Assembly (NCBI RefSeq): GCF_024584435.1
Contig: NZ_CP102197.1
Coordinates: forward strand, 1,922,001 to 1,986,000
Length of the DNA: 64,000 bases
Source: Schaalia odontolytica
Lineage (GTDB): Bacteria; Actinomycetota; Actinomycetes; Actinomycetales; Actinomycetaceae
Direction of reading: 5' to 3'
Below, in pieces: positions 8,053-17,051 of this stretch; within the stretch, counting starts at the first letter, position 1, and each line of letters opens with the position of its first letter. Both the position numbers and the translations under genes were made by a program. Below the pieces are notes generated by a model that searched no databases, was not told where the DNA came from, and saw nothing but the letters and a program-made list of their open reading frames with translations.

Positions 8053-10401
8053 GTGGCGACTCACAACGGACATACGGACTGGAACGACATCGTCGGGTCG
8101 GAAGGATCAGGCGCGTCGGGGCAGGGCCACCTGCCCAAGCGGCGTTCGGTGCGCTCCGCTCCGGGGTCGCGCGCATCCAGGAAGGCCGCGGCCGCCCCGT
8201 CCGATGCCAAGAAGGGGCCCGCAAAGAAGAAGAGGCGCTGGCCCAAGCGCATTGGCTTCACGATCCTCACCCTCATTCTGGGTGCCTTCATCGCCGGTAT
8301 GGGTGTCTTCCTGTACCTCTACAACACCCTGGCCGTGCCGGCCCCCGACGACCTGGCTCTGGCTCAGAAGACCACGGTGTACTACGCGGACGGCACGACG
8401 GAGATCGGGACCCTGGGCGACATCAACCGCCAGATTATCGACACGTCGACGCTGCCCGACTACGTCTCCAAGGCGATCGTCGCTTCCGAGGACCGCACGT
8501 TCTACACGAACTCGGGCGTGAACCTGAAGGGTATCGCCCGCGCCCTCATCAACAACCTGCGGGGCGGCGCGCGCCAGGGTGGCTCAACGCTCACCCAGCA
8601 GTATGTCGAGCGCTATTACATCGGTGAAACCACGTCGTATAGCGGCAAGCTCAAGGAAGCCGTCCTGGCGATCAAGATCAACCGAGAGAAGTCCAAGGAC
8701 GAGGTCATCGGCGCCTACATGAACACCATTTACTTCGGGCGCGGCGCTTATGGAATCGACGCGGCCGCCCATGCGTATTTCGGGCATCCGGCGAAGGACC
8801 TGACCCTGTCTGAGGCCGCGATGATCGCGGGCATCATCCCCGCGCCGTCGGCATGGGATCCCGCTATCAGCCCCGAGAAGGCGAAAGAGCGGTGGGAGAG
8901 GGTCCTGGGCCTGATGGTGGAGGACGGCTGGATCTCGCAGGCCGAGGCGAATGCGGCGGTGTTCCCCGAGACGATCGACCCGGAGACCCTCAACAGGGAA
9001 TCCATGACCGGCACGAACGGCTACCTGATGGCCCAGGTGAGGTCGGAGCTGATCAAGTCCGGCCAGTTCGATGAGGATAAGATCAGCCAGGGTGGCCTGC
9101 GCATCACCTCCACGATCGTCAAGGAGCACCAGGAGCAGGCCGTTGCCGCCGCCGAGGGCATGAACGAGGTGCGCGGATGGGATCCGACCCACCAGCACGT
9201 CGCCCTGTCGTCCCTGGATCCGGCCACCGGCGAGATCCTTGCGGAGTACGCGGGCGCCGACTACCTGGCGCGCCAGCAGAACGCCGTCACTCAGGACATC
9301 GCGATGGCCGGATCGGCGTTCAAGCCCTTTGCGCTGCTGGCCAACGCTCGCCTGGATGGATCGGTCTACGACACGTACTCGGGTAAGTCTCCGCAGTACT
9401 TCCCGGGCATGAGCGTGCCGGTCTCCAACGACGGCGGCTACTCGTTTGGGAACGTGACGCTCGTGCGTGCCACCGAGTACTCGATGAACACGGCGTACGT
9501 CGCGCTGAACCTGGATGTGGGTCCGCAGAGGACCCTCGAGGCTGCCGTCGATGCCGGTATTCCCGAGGACACCCTGGGCCTGAACGACGAGCTTCTCAAC
9601 GTCCTGGGGTCGGCCTCTCCGCACAACATCGACCTGGCGACCGCGTATTCGACGATTGCCAACGGCGGAGAGCGCGTGAATGCGCACATCGTGAAGAAGG
9701 TGGAGGACTCGCGCGGCAAGCTTCTGTACAGCGGGGACGTGACGCCCAAGCGCATGTTCGACGTGGAGGAGGTCTCCTCGATCATGCCGGCACTCGAGGC
9801 GGTGACCGGCGGCGACGGGACGGCCAGCAACGTCGATCGCTCCATTCCGCGCCTGACGACCGCGGGCAAGACCGGGACCTCGTCGGATCAGCTGTCGGCG
9901 CAGTTCATCGGCTTCGTTCCCGGCATGGTGACCGCCGTGTCGATGTACCAGTCGGACGACGACGGCAACTCCGTTCCGCTCGACAACGTCGGTGGCGTCA
10001 ACCAGTTCCACGGCGGCGACTGGCCGGTCGACGTCTGGATCGACTACATGAAGCCCGCGACGGCGAACCTGAAGGACACGGATTTCACGTGGAAGGTGAG
10101 CTCCAGCCGCCGGGCGCAGAACAACGGGCCGACGTCGGCTCCGACCGCGACGAGTGAGGCCCCGCAGTCCTCGGCCGAGCCCACGCCCGAACCCACGCCC
10201 ACCGAGACTCCCTCCGCGACGCCCACCGAGGAGCCGGGCAACGGCAACAACGGCAACGGAAATGGGAACAACGGGAACCCGCCGGGCAACGGCAACAACG
10301 GCAACGGGAACGGCAACAACGGCAACGGAAATGGGAACAACGGGAACCCGCCGGGCAACGGCAACAACGGCAACGGGAACGGCAACAACCGAAGAGGCTA
10401 G
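8053..10401 (+). CDS. ponA: Class A penicillin-binding protein (glycosyltransferase/transpeptidase)
   Basis: Bifunctional peptidoglycan synthase, 782 aa, GTG start. A basic 65-residue cytoplasmic tail precedes one transmembrane helix (about 66-90). The GT51 domain shows ASEDRTF (Glu146) and GGSTLTQQ near 177-184. The transpeptidase has the acyl-enzyme Ser421 in SAFK, SMN at 477-479 and KTG at 606-608. After residue about 690 the tail is Pro/Thr/Glu-rich, then turns into an Asn/Gly repeat (NGNNGNPPG units) to the end. Position upstream of the rpsF-ssb-rpsR-rplI cluster matches mycobacterial ponA1, although here that operon points the other way. The tail DNA is repetitive and may vary in length between strains. 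Confidence 0.95.
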   Translation: MATHNGHTDWNDIVGSEGSGASGQGHLPKRRSVRSAPGSRASRKAAAAPSDAKKGPAKKKRRWPKRIGFTILTLILGAFIAGMGVFLYLYNTLAVPAPDDLALAQKTTVYYADGTTEIGTLGDINRQIIDTSTLPDYVSKAIVASEDRTFYTNSGVNLKGIARALINNLRGGARQGGSTLTQQYVERYYIGETTSYSGKLKEAVLAIKINREKSKDEVIGAYMNTIYFGRGAYGIDAAAHAYFGHPAKDLTLSEAAMIAGIIPAPSAWDPAISPEKAKERWERVLGLMVEDGWISQAEANAAVFPETIDPETLNRESMTGTNGYLMAQVRSELIKSGQFDEDKISQGGLRITSTIVKEHQEQAVAAAEGMNEVRGWDPTHQHVALSSLDPATGEILAEYAGADYLARQQNAVTQDIAMAGSAFKPFALLANARLDGSVYDTYSGKSPQYFPGMSVPVSNDGGYSFGNVTLVRATEYSMNTAYVALNLDVGPQRTLEAAVDAGIPEDTLGLNDELLNVLGSASPHNIDLATAYSTIANGGERVNAHIVKKVEDSRGKLLYSGDVTPKRMFDVEEVSSIMPALEAVTGGDGTASNVDRSIPRLTTAGKTGTSSDQLSAQFIGFVPGMVTAVSMYQSDDDGNSVPLDNVGGVNQFHGGDWPVDVWIDYMKPATANLKDTDFTWKVSSSRRAQNNGPTSAPTATSEAPQSSAEPTPEPTPTETPSATPTEEPGNGNNGNGNGNNGNPPGNGNNGNGNGNNGNGNGNNGNPPGNGNNGNGNGNNRRG
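10236..10395 (+). repeat. In-frame tandem repeat encoding the Asn/Gly tail of ponA
   Basis: Built from GGCAACGGCAACAACGG-type hexameric sub-units. Higher-order blocks end in AACCCGCCGGG: the first block is 48 bp, the second 66 bp (18 bp of additional sub-units), and the third is cut by the stop codon. All changes keep the frame. The encoded peptide is made only of Gly, Asn and a few Pro. Confidence 0.85.
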
Positions 10402-10433
10402 GCAGGCCTGATCCCCCGTCCATCCCGCGTTTC

Positions 10434-10458
10434 GTGCCCCAAGGTCTCCTTGGGGCAC
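10434..10458. terminator. Hairpin after ponA
   Basis: Perfect 11-bp inverted repeat, GTGCCCCAAGG / CCTTGGGGCAC, with a TCT loop, 33 bases after the ponA stop. No T-run follows on the plus strand, so it may act as a weak terminator or only as an RNA 3' end. Confidence 0.5.
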
Positions 10459-10779
10459 GCAGCGTCCGCAACCCCGGCAACACGGACTTCGATCGACATA
10501 AACGCGGCTCGCAGGACGCTCCGGGTAGGTCGCACCGGGCACATTCGGTGCTTGGCGCACTGCGGTGCAGAGTGTCTTGTAACGCCAGGATGCGGCTCTG
10601 GCGCGCCGGATGGGCGCGTTCCACGGTGGTTGCGCAACTTGCACGGCGCGCCCCCACGCGGAGTTTGGTCGGGCGGCGAAGAAACAGCGGGCGGCGAGCG
10701 TGTTGATTGACCGCTGTCAGGTCGCGGCGTGCCATTGTCCGATGCGCGGCTACCGGTACGCCCGCCCGCGATCAAGCTT

Positions 10780-10860
10780 GTTGACGCTGGCGCTACACCC
10801 GATCCGTATGCATGACACCCCTTCTGATCGGGTGTATTGCTCCCGAACGGGTGCAGCACC
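10780..10860 (-). repeat. Dispersed palindromic element, copy 1
   Basis: First of three copies in the window (others at 27583-27662 and 36441-36520, opposite orientation). Core is a perfect 10-bp inverted repeat ACACCCGATC (10795-10804) / GATCGGGTGT (10826-10835) around a 21-base spacer containing ATGCAT. A flanking GTGCTGCACCCGTT block is also shared. The rest of the 10402-10989 gap holds no convincing gene; open frames there lack family character or a ribosome site. Confidence 0.7.
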
Positions 10861-10989
10861 TCCTTTTGATGCCCTGGCCGCCCTGTTCAGCGCAACCCGG
10901 CGGTTGCTCGTCTCCTTAAGAAGCGAGTTTGCGGCGCCAGCGCGACGAGAGACCAGCCTCCCAGCGACACATTCGGTGCGACAACCGCG

Positions 10990-11028
10990 AAAAAGGGGTG
11001 GCCCCCGCCAGACGGCGGGGGCCACCCC
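10990..11028 (-). terminator. Intrinsic terminator of the rpsF-rplI operon
   Basis: Perfect 15-bp stem (10995-11009 with 11014-11028), AGAC loop on the plus strand, followed on the minus strand by TTTT. It starts 30 bases beyond the rplI stop, the expected place for the operon terminator. Confidence 0.9.
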
Positions 11029-11057
11029 TCTCAGCATTCAACCGATGCGCAAATCCT

Positions 11058-11519
11058 TCACTTCGTGGCGGACACGCGGACCTTCAGGGTCGCGGACACC
11101 TCGGGGTGCAGGCCGACGGTCACCGTGTAGTCGCCGACGGCCTTGATGGGCGAGGCGATGATGACGCGACGACGGTCGATGGTCTGGCCCAGCTGCTCCT
11201 TGACCGCGTCAGCGATCTGAGCGGCGGAAACGGCGCCGAAGAGGCGTCCGGCCTTGCCAACCTTGCCGGTGATCTCGACGACGGCGCCACCCTGCAGGGC
11301 GTCGCGCACCGCGCGAGCGTCGTCGATTGTGGCGATCTCGTGGCGGCGACGGGCCGCGGCGATCTGGTCGATCTGCTTCTGGGCGCCAGCGGTCCACTTC
11401 GCGGCAAAGCCGCGCGGAACCAGGTAGTTGCGGGCGTAGCCAGCCTTGACCTCAACGACCTCGCCGGCGTGGCCGAGGCCCGGGACGTCGTGGGTGAGGA
11501 TCAGTTTCGTGGTAGCCAT
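11058..11519 (-). CDS. rplI: 50S ribosomal protein bL9
   Basis: Structural protein of the large ribosomal subunit, 153 aa. The N-terminal domain shows MATTKLILTHDVPGLG and the hallmark GYARNYLVPRGFA; a helical linker and the C-terminal domain (RRRVIIASPIKAVGDYTVTVGLHPEV) follow. It is last in the rpsF-ssb-rpsR-rplI operon, 21 bp after rpsR. Length and domains are standard. Confidence 0.98.
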   Translation of the reverse strand: MATTKLILTHDVPGLGHAGEVVEVKAGYARNYLVPRGFAAKWTAGAQKQIDQIAAARRRHEIATIDDARAVRDALQGGAVVEITGKVGKAGRLFGAVSAAQIADAVKEQLGQTIDRRRVIIASPIKAVGDYTVTVGLHPEVSATLKVRVSATK

Positions 11520-11540
11520 ATCAGCTGTGTCCTTCCCTAA

Positions 11541-11783
11541 TCAGCGGCCGGTCGAGGAGTAGGGCAGCAGGGCCATCTCACGCGCGTTCTTGACGGCGCG
11601 AGCGATCTTGCGCTGCTCCTGCGTGGAAACACCGGTCACGCGGCGAGCGCGGATCTTGCCGCGGTCCGAGATGAACTTACGCAGCAGCGCGGTGTCCTTG
11701 TAGTCGATCTTGTCGATCTTGGCCGACTTCAGCGGGTTGGCCTTCTTCTTGATGGGCTTGTTGCGAAGTTGGGGCTTCGCCAT
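11541..11783 (-). CDS. rpsR: 30S ribosomal protein bS18
   Basis: Small-subunit protein that pairs with bS6 on the platform; 80 aa. The conserved core [19 protein letters not shown] and [22 protein letters not shown] is complete. The N-terminus has no CXXC-type cysteines, so this is the zinc-independent form. It lies between ssb and rplI, with a 94-bp gap after ssb. Confidence 0.98.
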   Translation of the reverse strand: MAKPQLRNKPIKKKANPLKSAKIDKIDYKDTALLRKFISDRGKIRARRVTGVSTQEQRKIARAVKNAREMALLPYSSTGR

Positions 11784-11877
11784 GATGGTCTCCTAGTGAA
11801 TCCGGGCGGACGATGCCGCCCCAAGCGTGTTGTCTTCGACGTGGCGCAGTCCGGCGCTGGCGCCGGAGCTCGCGACC

Positions 11878-12441
11878 TTAGAACGGGGGCTCGTCGCCGA
11901 AGGAGGTGGCGCCGCCAGCAGGGGCGGAGCGCCACGGGTCCTCGGGGGAGCCGCCGGTCGGGGCGCCGTAATTGGCGCCACCCTGGCCGTATCCACCCTG
12001 GCCGCCGCCGTATCCGCCGCCCTGAGGGCCTGCCTGGGAGCCGCGGTTATCGGACTGGTAGCCGCCACCGCCGGCGGGGGCGGTGCGGGTGACCTGCGCG
12101 CGTGCGCGGCGCAGGGAGGGGCCGACCTCGTCGACCTGCAGTTCGACGACCGTGCGGCGTTCTCCCTGCTGGGTCTCGTACGAGCGCTGGGTGAGGCGAC
12201 CCTGAACGATGACGCGCATGCCCTTGCGCAGCGACTCGGCGACGTTCTCAGCGGTGTCGCGCCACACGGAGCAGCGCATGAAGAGGGTGTCGCCGTCGCG
12301 CCATTCGCCGGCGTTGCGATCGTAGGTTCGGGGGGTGGAGGCCACCGTGAAGTCGGCGACCGCTGCACCGGACTGCGTCCAACGCAGCTCGGGATCGGCG
12401 GTCAGGTTGCCGATGATTGTGATGACGGTATCTCCGGCCAT
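11878..12441 (-). CDS. ssb: Single-stranded DNA-binding protein
   Basis: Coats ssDNA in replication, repair and recombination; 187 aa. The OB fold starts [21 protein letters not shown] and ends around residue 120. A Gly/Gln/Tyr-rich linker follows ([15 protein letters not shown]), and the protein ends in the acidic partner-binding tip DEPPF. The position between rpsF and rpsR is the classical arrangement, which ties its expression to ribosomal protein synthesis. Confidence 0.97.
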   Translation of the reverse strand: MAGDTVITIIGNLTADPELRWTQSGAAVADFTVASTPRTYDRNAGEWRDGDTLFMRCSVWRDTAENVAESLRKGMRVIVQGRLTQRSYETQQGERRTVVELQVDEVGPSLRRARAQVTRTAPAGGGGYQSDNRGSQAGPQGGGYGGGQGGYGQGGANYGAPTGGSPEDPWRSAPAGGATSFGDEPPF

Positions 12442-12476
12442 GTCGGCTCCTCGGGCTTAGAGGGGTTGGTGTCGGC

Positions 12477-12767
12477 TCAGTGAGCGTCGGGGCGCAGGAG
12501 CTTCGTACGGAGAATGGTCTCGTCGATGCCCATGCGGCGGTTGATCTCGAGAGCGACCTCGGGGGTCGTGGTCATGTCGATGACGACGTAGATGCCCTCG
12601 GAACGCTTGAGGATGTCGTAGGCAAGACGGCGCTTGCCCCAGATGTCAACGTTCTCAACGGATCCGCCTGCCGCACCCACGGGTGCCAGGTACTTCTCCA
12701 TCGTGGGGGCGACGGTGCGCTCGTCGATCGAAGGATCGAGGATCACCATCAGTTCGTAGTTACGCAC
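12477..12767 (-). CDS. rpsF: 30S ribosomal protein bS6 (start corrected to internal GTG)
   Basis: Small-subunit protein binding 16S rRNA with bS18; 96 aa from the GTG at 12767 (MRNYELMVILDPS). An in-frame GTG at 12779 would add four residues, but that codon overlaps the ribosome site AGGAGG itself (about 12779-12785), so it cannot be used with it; starting at 12767 gives a normal spacer and the usual actinobacterial length. The core VENVDIWGKRRLAYDILK and IDETILRTKLLRPD is intact. First gene of the leftward operon. Confidence 0.95.
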   Translation of the reverse strand: MRNYELMVILDPSIDERTVAPTMEKYLAPVGAAGGSVENVDIWGKRRLAYDILKRSEGIYVVIDMTTTPEVALEINRRMGIDETILRTKLLRPDAH

Positions 12768-12963
12768 GTTGGTTCCCACCTCCTATGGTCTTCGCGGTCA
12801 CGGACGGTCCGTGACAGGAGGGCGTTGCGTATGGCCCGTGAGGGCCCGGTGGACTCTTCGCGGATGCGGACAGTCCAGCTGCTCATTTTACATGGCCGAT
12901 GCACTCGCCGCCAGGGCGGGATCGCTCACGATCTGCCCCCTTGCTCATGGGCATGCATGCCTC

Positions 12964-13013
12964 GGGCGTGGGCTAGGTCCGGTGGGCGTGGGCTAGGGCC
13001 GGTGGGCGTGGCG
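12964..13013. repeat. Short tandem repeat between rpsF and MATE gene
   Basis: About 2.6 copies of a 20-bp unit beginning GGGCGTGGGCTAGG; the unit boundary GGTCCGGT varies to GGGCCGGT. It lies in the gap upstream of rpsF and beyond the MATE stop. No function is apparent. Confidence 0.7.
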
Positions 13014-13041
13014 AGCGGTCCCCCGGCGGGGTGGCCGGGCC

Positions 13042-14415
13042 TCAGAGGGAGCGGGCCCCGAGGCCGTTGGTCAGGGCGCGCATGCCCGTGTAGACGGCGG
13101 CATAGGACAGCCAGACGAGCGAGAGTGCCAGGGACGGGCGAGCGGTGAGCGCGGGGGAGTGGGCCACCAACCACAGGACGGGCGCGTAGACCAGGAGGTT
13201 CGCGACGGAGGCCGCTGCCAGGTATCGTCCCCGGCCCGCGCCGATGAGAATGCCGTCGAGGAGGAACACGTACCCCGCGACCGGCTGGAAGAAAGCGCCG
13301 ACGATGAGGGCGACGGTCGCGTAGTCGACGACGGTCGTGTCGGTTGTGAAGATGCGGGTGATCCACGGTGAGGCCATCGCCAGGACGAGGCCGACGACGA
13401 TGCCGAAGCCGACCCCCCAGCGGGAGAGGAGACGCACGAGGGGGCCCATCGCCCCCCGCTCGCCGCTGCCCTGAGTGAACCCGGCGAGCGCCTGCGCCGC
13501 TATGGCCAGAGCATCCAGGACGTAGGCGGCGAAGGTCCACAGGGTCCACACGATCTGGTGGGCGGCGAGCGCCTGCGTCGAGATCGCCGTCACCGCGCTC
13601 AGGGTCGCCAGGAGGGCCACGCGCAGGGCGAGCGTGCGCACCAGGAGGGGGGCGCCCTCCGCGGCCGCGGAGAAGATTCCGGCAACGGAGGGGCTCAGCT
13701 CGACGCCCTCGCGTCGCGCGCCGCGCACGATCACCCAGGCCAGGAAGAGCGCCATGAGGCTCTGCGTGATGGCGGTTCCCAGGCCCGATCCGGCCACCCC
13801 CATGCCGAGGGGGTACATGAGCGTCCAGTTCGCGGCGACGTTGAACGCGGCGCCCACGGACGCCGCCACCAGGGGGGTGCGAGTGTCCTGCAGGCCGCGC
13901 AGGGTTCCCGTCGCCGCCAGGACCACGAACATGCCGACCAGGCCGGGGGCCGAGGAACGCAGATAGGCCAGCGCGTGGGGCATGGTCTCCGCGTCAGCCC
14001 CCAGCCAGGACAGCAGCGGCGAGGCACAGACGGCCAGGAGGAGTGCGGCGAGCACCCCGAGGGCGCCGGCGAGCCACATGGCCTCGACCCCGGAGCGGAT
14101 GGCACGATCGCGCCTGCCAGCGCCCAGATGCCGCCCCGCCAGGGAGGTCGTGGAGTACGCGAGAAAGACGAAGAGGCCGACGGCGGTGTTGAGCACGGTC
14201 GAGGCGATGCCCAGCCCCGCCAGTTCTGGCGTGCCCAGGTGGCCCACCATCGTCGAATCGATGACGGTGAAGAGCGGTTCGGCGATGAGGGCGCCCAGGG
14301 CGGGAAGAGCCAGGGAGAGAATCCTTCGCGTGGTGATGCGCGGGATCGACGAGGCCTCGGCCTGCCCGGGGTCCGACGGGTGCTGCGGGTCGGGGGACTC
14401 GCGGGTGCTCGCCAT
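13042..14415 (-). CDS. MATE family efflux transporter (DinF-like)
   Basis: Cation-coupled multidrug or metabolite exporter, about 12 transmembrane segments, 457 aa. The start chosen is the ATG at 14415 (MASTRESPDPQHP), with GGAG at a normal distance; an upstream in-frame extension to 14583 would run through the DnaA-box cluster and gives Cys/His-rich sequence without MATE similarity. Family features are visible: ITTRRILSLALPALGALIAEPLFTV-like opening split over helix 1, DSTMVGHLGTPELAG, then a second repeat half from about residue 240. Substrate unknown. It lies between rpsF and dnaB, an insertion relative to the mycobacterial order. Confidence 0.9.
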   Translation of the reverse strand: MASTRESPDPQHPSDPGQAEASSIPRITTRRILSLALPALGALIAEPLFTVIDSTMVGHLGTPELAGLGIASTVLNTAVGLFVFLAYSTTSLAGRHLGAGRRDRAIRSGVEAMWLAGALGVLAALLLAVCASPLLSWLGADAETMPHALAYLRSSAPGLVGMFVVLAATGTLRGLQDTRTPLVAASVGAAFNVAANWTLMYPLGMGVAGSGLGTAITQSLMALFLAWVIVRGARREGVELSPSVAGIFSAAAEGAPLLVRTLALRVALLATLSAVTAISTQALAAHQIVWTLWTFAAYVLDALAIAAQALAGFTQGSGERGAMGPLVRLLSRWGVGFGIVVGLVLAMASPWITRIFTTDTTVVDYATVALIVGAFFQPVAGYVFLLDGILIGAGRGRYLAAASVANLLVYAPVLWLVAHSPALTARPSLALSLVWLSYAAVYTGMRALTNGLGARSL

Positions 14416-14430
14416 TACATGCTCCGTTTC

Positions 14431-14678
14431 TTTTCCACAACATGTGCACAGGCCTGTGGAAAGCCGCGCACTCGGAAATTCTAGACGGCTCAATGAATGA
14501 CAACGATGTGAGTGTGATGAGCATATCTGTGCTGGCAGATTCGTCATTTGGTGCTGTGCACAGGCCGCTTCGGTGTTGCGCACAGGTTATCCACAATCTG
14601 TGCACATGCCGGTGCACATCGGCGGTCGCGCAATCTCCTACAACGCGTTAGTCTTCGCCTGGAGGGTCTCTATCCACA
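14431..14678. promoter_or_regulatory. Cluster of DnaA-box-like sites upstream of dnaB
   Basis: One perfect DnaA box, TTATCCACA at 14587-14595, is accompanied by close variants: TTTTCCACA 14431-14439, CTTTCCACA (reverse) 14455-14463, CTGTGCACA 14554-14562, TTGCGCACA 14576-14584, CTGTGCACA 14598-14606, CGGTGCACA 14610-14618 and CTATCCACA 14670-14678. An AT-rich stretch (about 14475-14550) lies between the outer and inner boxes. No dnaA gene is in the window. The 329-bp gap between the MATE start and dnaB contains no gene. Confidence 0.65.
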
Positions 14679-14744
14679 GGACCGCGCTCGCGCCCGCGGC
14701 CCTTCCCCGGCCTCGTCCCCGGGAGCCGACACCGAGAGGATCAC

Positions 14745-16094
14745 ATGTCCGACGACCAGTTCGACCGCGTCCCCCCGCAGGACATCGACGCGGAAATGAG
14801 CGTCCTCGGCTCGATGATGCTGACGACCGAGGCCGCCAACGTGGTGTCCGAGATGCTGCGCGGACAGGACTTCTACCAGCCCAGCCACGAGACGATCTTC
14901 GACACGATCGTCGAACTGAACGGCCGCGCCGAACCCGCGGATGCGATCACGGTCGCCGGTGAACTCAAGCGCGCAGGCATGCTCTCCAAGGTCGGGGGAG
15001 CTGCCTACCTGCACAGCCTCATCGCCTCGGTCCCCACCGCGGCAAACGCCGCCTACTACGCCCGGATCGTGCGCGAGCGAGCGATCATGCGCCGCCTCGT
15101 CACCGCGGGCACGCGCGTCGTCCAGCTCGGGTACGCGGACGCTGGGGGCGACGTCGACGAGATCGTCGACCAGGCTCAGGCCGAGGTGTACGCGGTCTCC
15201 GACGGGCGCGAGAGAAGCGACTACGTGTCCATGACGCAGATGAGCTCGGACATCCTCAACGCCCTGGAGGACATCGAAAAGAACCAGGGCAAGCTCAACG
15301 GTGTTCCCACGGGCTTCACCGACCTCGACGAGCTCACCCAGGGCCTGCACGGCGGACAGATGATCATCGTCGCCGCCCGCCCCGCCATGGGCAAATCGAC
15401 GCTCGCCCTGGACTTTTGCCGCTCGGCGTCCATGAAGCACGGGATCACCTCGCTCATCTTCTCCCTGGAGATGAGCAACCAGGAGATCGCGATGCGCATG
15501 CTCTCGGCCGAGTCCGGCGTGCGCCTGTCCAAGATGCAGGCCGGCAAGATGAGCGACGTGGACTGGCGCAAGGTGGCCGAGACCACCTCGCGCATGAGCG
15601 AGGCGCCCCTGTACGTTGACGATTCGGCGAACATCACGATCTCGGAGATCCGCTCCAAGTGCAGGCGCTTGAAGCAGCAGGAGAACCTCGGCCTTGTCGT
15701 CGTCGACTACCTGCAGCTGATGACGAGCGGACGCCAGGTGGAATCCCGCCAGCAGGAAGTGTCCGCCATGTCGCGAAACCTCAAGCTCCTGGCCAAGGAC
15801 CTGGACATCCCGGTGATCGCGGTCGCCCAGCTGAACCGTAACTCCGAGGGCCGCACCGATCGCAAGCCCATGATGAGCGACCTGCGCGAATCCGGTTCGC
15901 TTGAGCAGGACGCCGACATCATCATCCTGTTGCACCGCCCCGACTACTACGACAAGGAAGACCGCCCCGGCGAGGCGGACATCATCGTCGCCAAGCACCG
16001 CGCGGGCGCGACGGCAACCGTGACGGCCCTCTTCCAGGGTGACATGGCGCGCTTCGTCAACTACACGGGACGCCCCGAGCCCGGCGGAGAATAG
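14745..16094 (+). CDS. dnaB: Replicative DNA helicase DnaB
   Basis: Hexameric 5'-3' helicase unwinding DNA at the fork; 449 aa, normal length, no intein. N-terminal domain (1-110: PPQDIDAEMSVLGSMML) precedes the RecA-like ATPase with Walker A ARPAMGKST near 210-218, Walker B LVVVDYLQLM and the C-terminal DLRESGSLEQDADIIILLHR. GAGAGGA precedes the ATG. Unlike mycobacteria, where it follows rplI in the same direction, here it is divergent from the rpsF operon and stands just right of the DnaA-box cluster. Confidence 0.97.
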   Translation: MSDDQFDRVPPQDIDAEMSVLGSMMLTTEAANVVSEMLRGQDFYQPSHETIFDTIVELNGRAEPADAITVAGELKRAGMLSKVGGAAYLHSLIASVPTAANAAYYARIVRERAIMRRLVTAGTRVVQLGYADAGGDVDEIVDQAQAEVYAVSDGRERSDYVSMTQMSSDILNALEDIEKNQGKLNGVPTGFTDLDELTQGLHGGQMIIVAARPAMGKSTLALDFCRSASMKHGITSLIFSLEMSNQEIAMRMLSAESGVRLSKMQAGKMSDVDWRKVAETTSRMSEAPLYVDDSANITISEIRSKCRRLKQQENLGLVVVDYLQLMTSGRQVESRQQEVSAMSRNLKLLAKDLDIPVIAVAQLNRNSEGRTDRKPMMSDLRESGSLEQDADIIILLHRPDYYDKEDRPGEADIIVAKHRAGATATVTALFQGDMARFVNYTGRPEPGGE

Positions 16095-16100
16095 GGCGGC

Positions 16101-17051
16101 TTAGGCGTCGCGGACGGTGCGCGCCAGGCGCCTGGCCCGAATGGAGGTCAGCGCCCAGTCGGCGCTCAGGCACGCCAGCGCCACCCACACGATGCCCATC
16201 GCAATCCACCGAATCGTGGGCACAGACTCGTGGAAGATGAAGACGGCGACGAGGAGCTGCAGGGTCGGGCCCAGGTACTGCAGGAAGCCCATCGTCCCCA
16301 GGGTGAGGCCTCTCGCCGCCGACGCAAACATGATGAGCGGGATCATCGTCAGCGCCCCCGCGCCCACCAGGAGGGCCAGGTGTGCACCCCACGACACCCC
16401 GGCCTCGGTGGTGGAGGCCAGCGCATGGAAGGACGTGGAGGACGTGGCCGCGAGGTACGCGTAGTAGCCCAGCAGGAGGGGCGAAACGGCGGCGGTTTCG
16501 ATCGCCATCCCGGCCAGCGGGTCGACGCGCGCGGCCACGTCCTTCTTCACCAGGGAGTACAGGCCGAAGGTGAGGGCGAGCGTGAGGGACGTGATCGGGA
16601 CGGAGCGCTGGCCGACGACGAGGATGAGGACCGCCAGGGCGCCCAGGCCGAGCGCGATCTTCTGGATGGGGGTGATGCGCTCGCGCAGCACAATGAGGCC
16701 GAGCGCGATAGTGACGAGGGGGTTGATGAAGTAGCCGATCGCCGCGTCCGTCGTGTGGCCGGCGAGGACCGCGTACACGTACACCGACCAGTTGACGACG
16801 ACGAGCGCGCCGGCAACCGCGAGGCGCCACAGGGCACCCCGGTCGGCAATCAGCGCGCGCACCTTCCCCAGGGAGCCCGTGACGGCCAGGGCCGCCAGGC
16901 AGAAGACGAGGCCCCACACGGCCCGGTGGACGATCACCTCGACGGCGCCCGCGGGGGCGAGCCGAGAGAAGTAGAGCGGGAAGAAGCCCCAGATCACGTA
17001 GCAGGAAATGCCGAGGGCGAGCGCGCGGGGTTCGTTCTTCTGGGTGCTCAT
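16101..17051 (-). CDS. rarD: RarD-type EamA transporter
   Basis: Drug/metabolite transporter superfamily membrane protein, 316 aa, ten predicted helices in two EamA halves. Typical RarD features: GISCYVIWGFFPLYF near the start, VIVHRAVWGLVFC, NWSVYVYAV, GYFINPLVTIALG, and GFLQYLGPTLQLLVAVFIFHE in the second half. The stop is 6 bp from the dnaB stop on the other strand (convergent). Substrate is unknown; RarD was named from chloramphenicol sensitivity but that role is not established. Confidence 0.9.
   Translation of the reverse strand: MSTQKNEPRALALGISCYVIWGFFPLYFSRLAPAGAVEVIVHRAVWGLVFCLAALAVTGSLGKVRALIADRGALWRLAVAGALVVVNWSVYVYAVLAGHTTDAAIGYFINPLVTIALGLIVLRERITPIQKIALGLGALAVLILVVGQRSVPITSLTLALTFGLYSLVKKDVAARVDPLAGMAIETAAVSPLLLGYYAYLAATSSTSFHALASTTEAGVSWGAHLALLVGAGALTMIPLIMFASAARGLTLGTMGFLQYLGPTLQLLVAVFIFHESVPTIRWIAMGIVWVALACLSADWALTSIRARRLARTVRDA

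Noticed and set aside
8584..10644. Long antisense open frame (686 codons) opposite ponA
   Set aside because: Typical GC-rich shadow of a real gene: Arg/Gly/His-rich, no ribosome site, no family features.
10398..10859. Minus-strand 153-codon frame in the gap after ponA
   Set aside because: It covers the ponA hairpin and the dispersed element, has no ribosome site and no protein-like pattern.
14425..14583. Longer N-terminus for the MATE protein from 14583
   Set aside because: The added 56 residues are Cys/His-rich and encoded by the DnaA-box region; GGAG fits the ATG at 14415.
14745..16094. Intein in DnaB
   Set aside because: The chain is 449 aa with uninterrupted Walker A and no splicing motifs.
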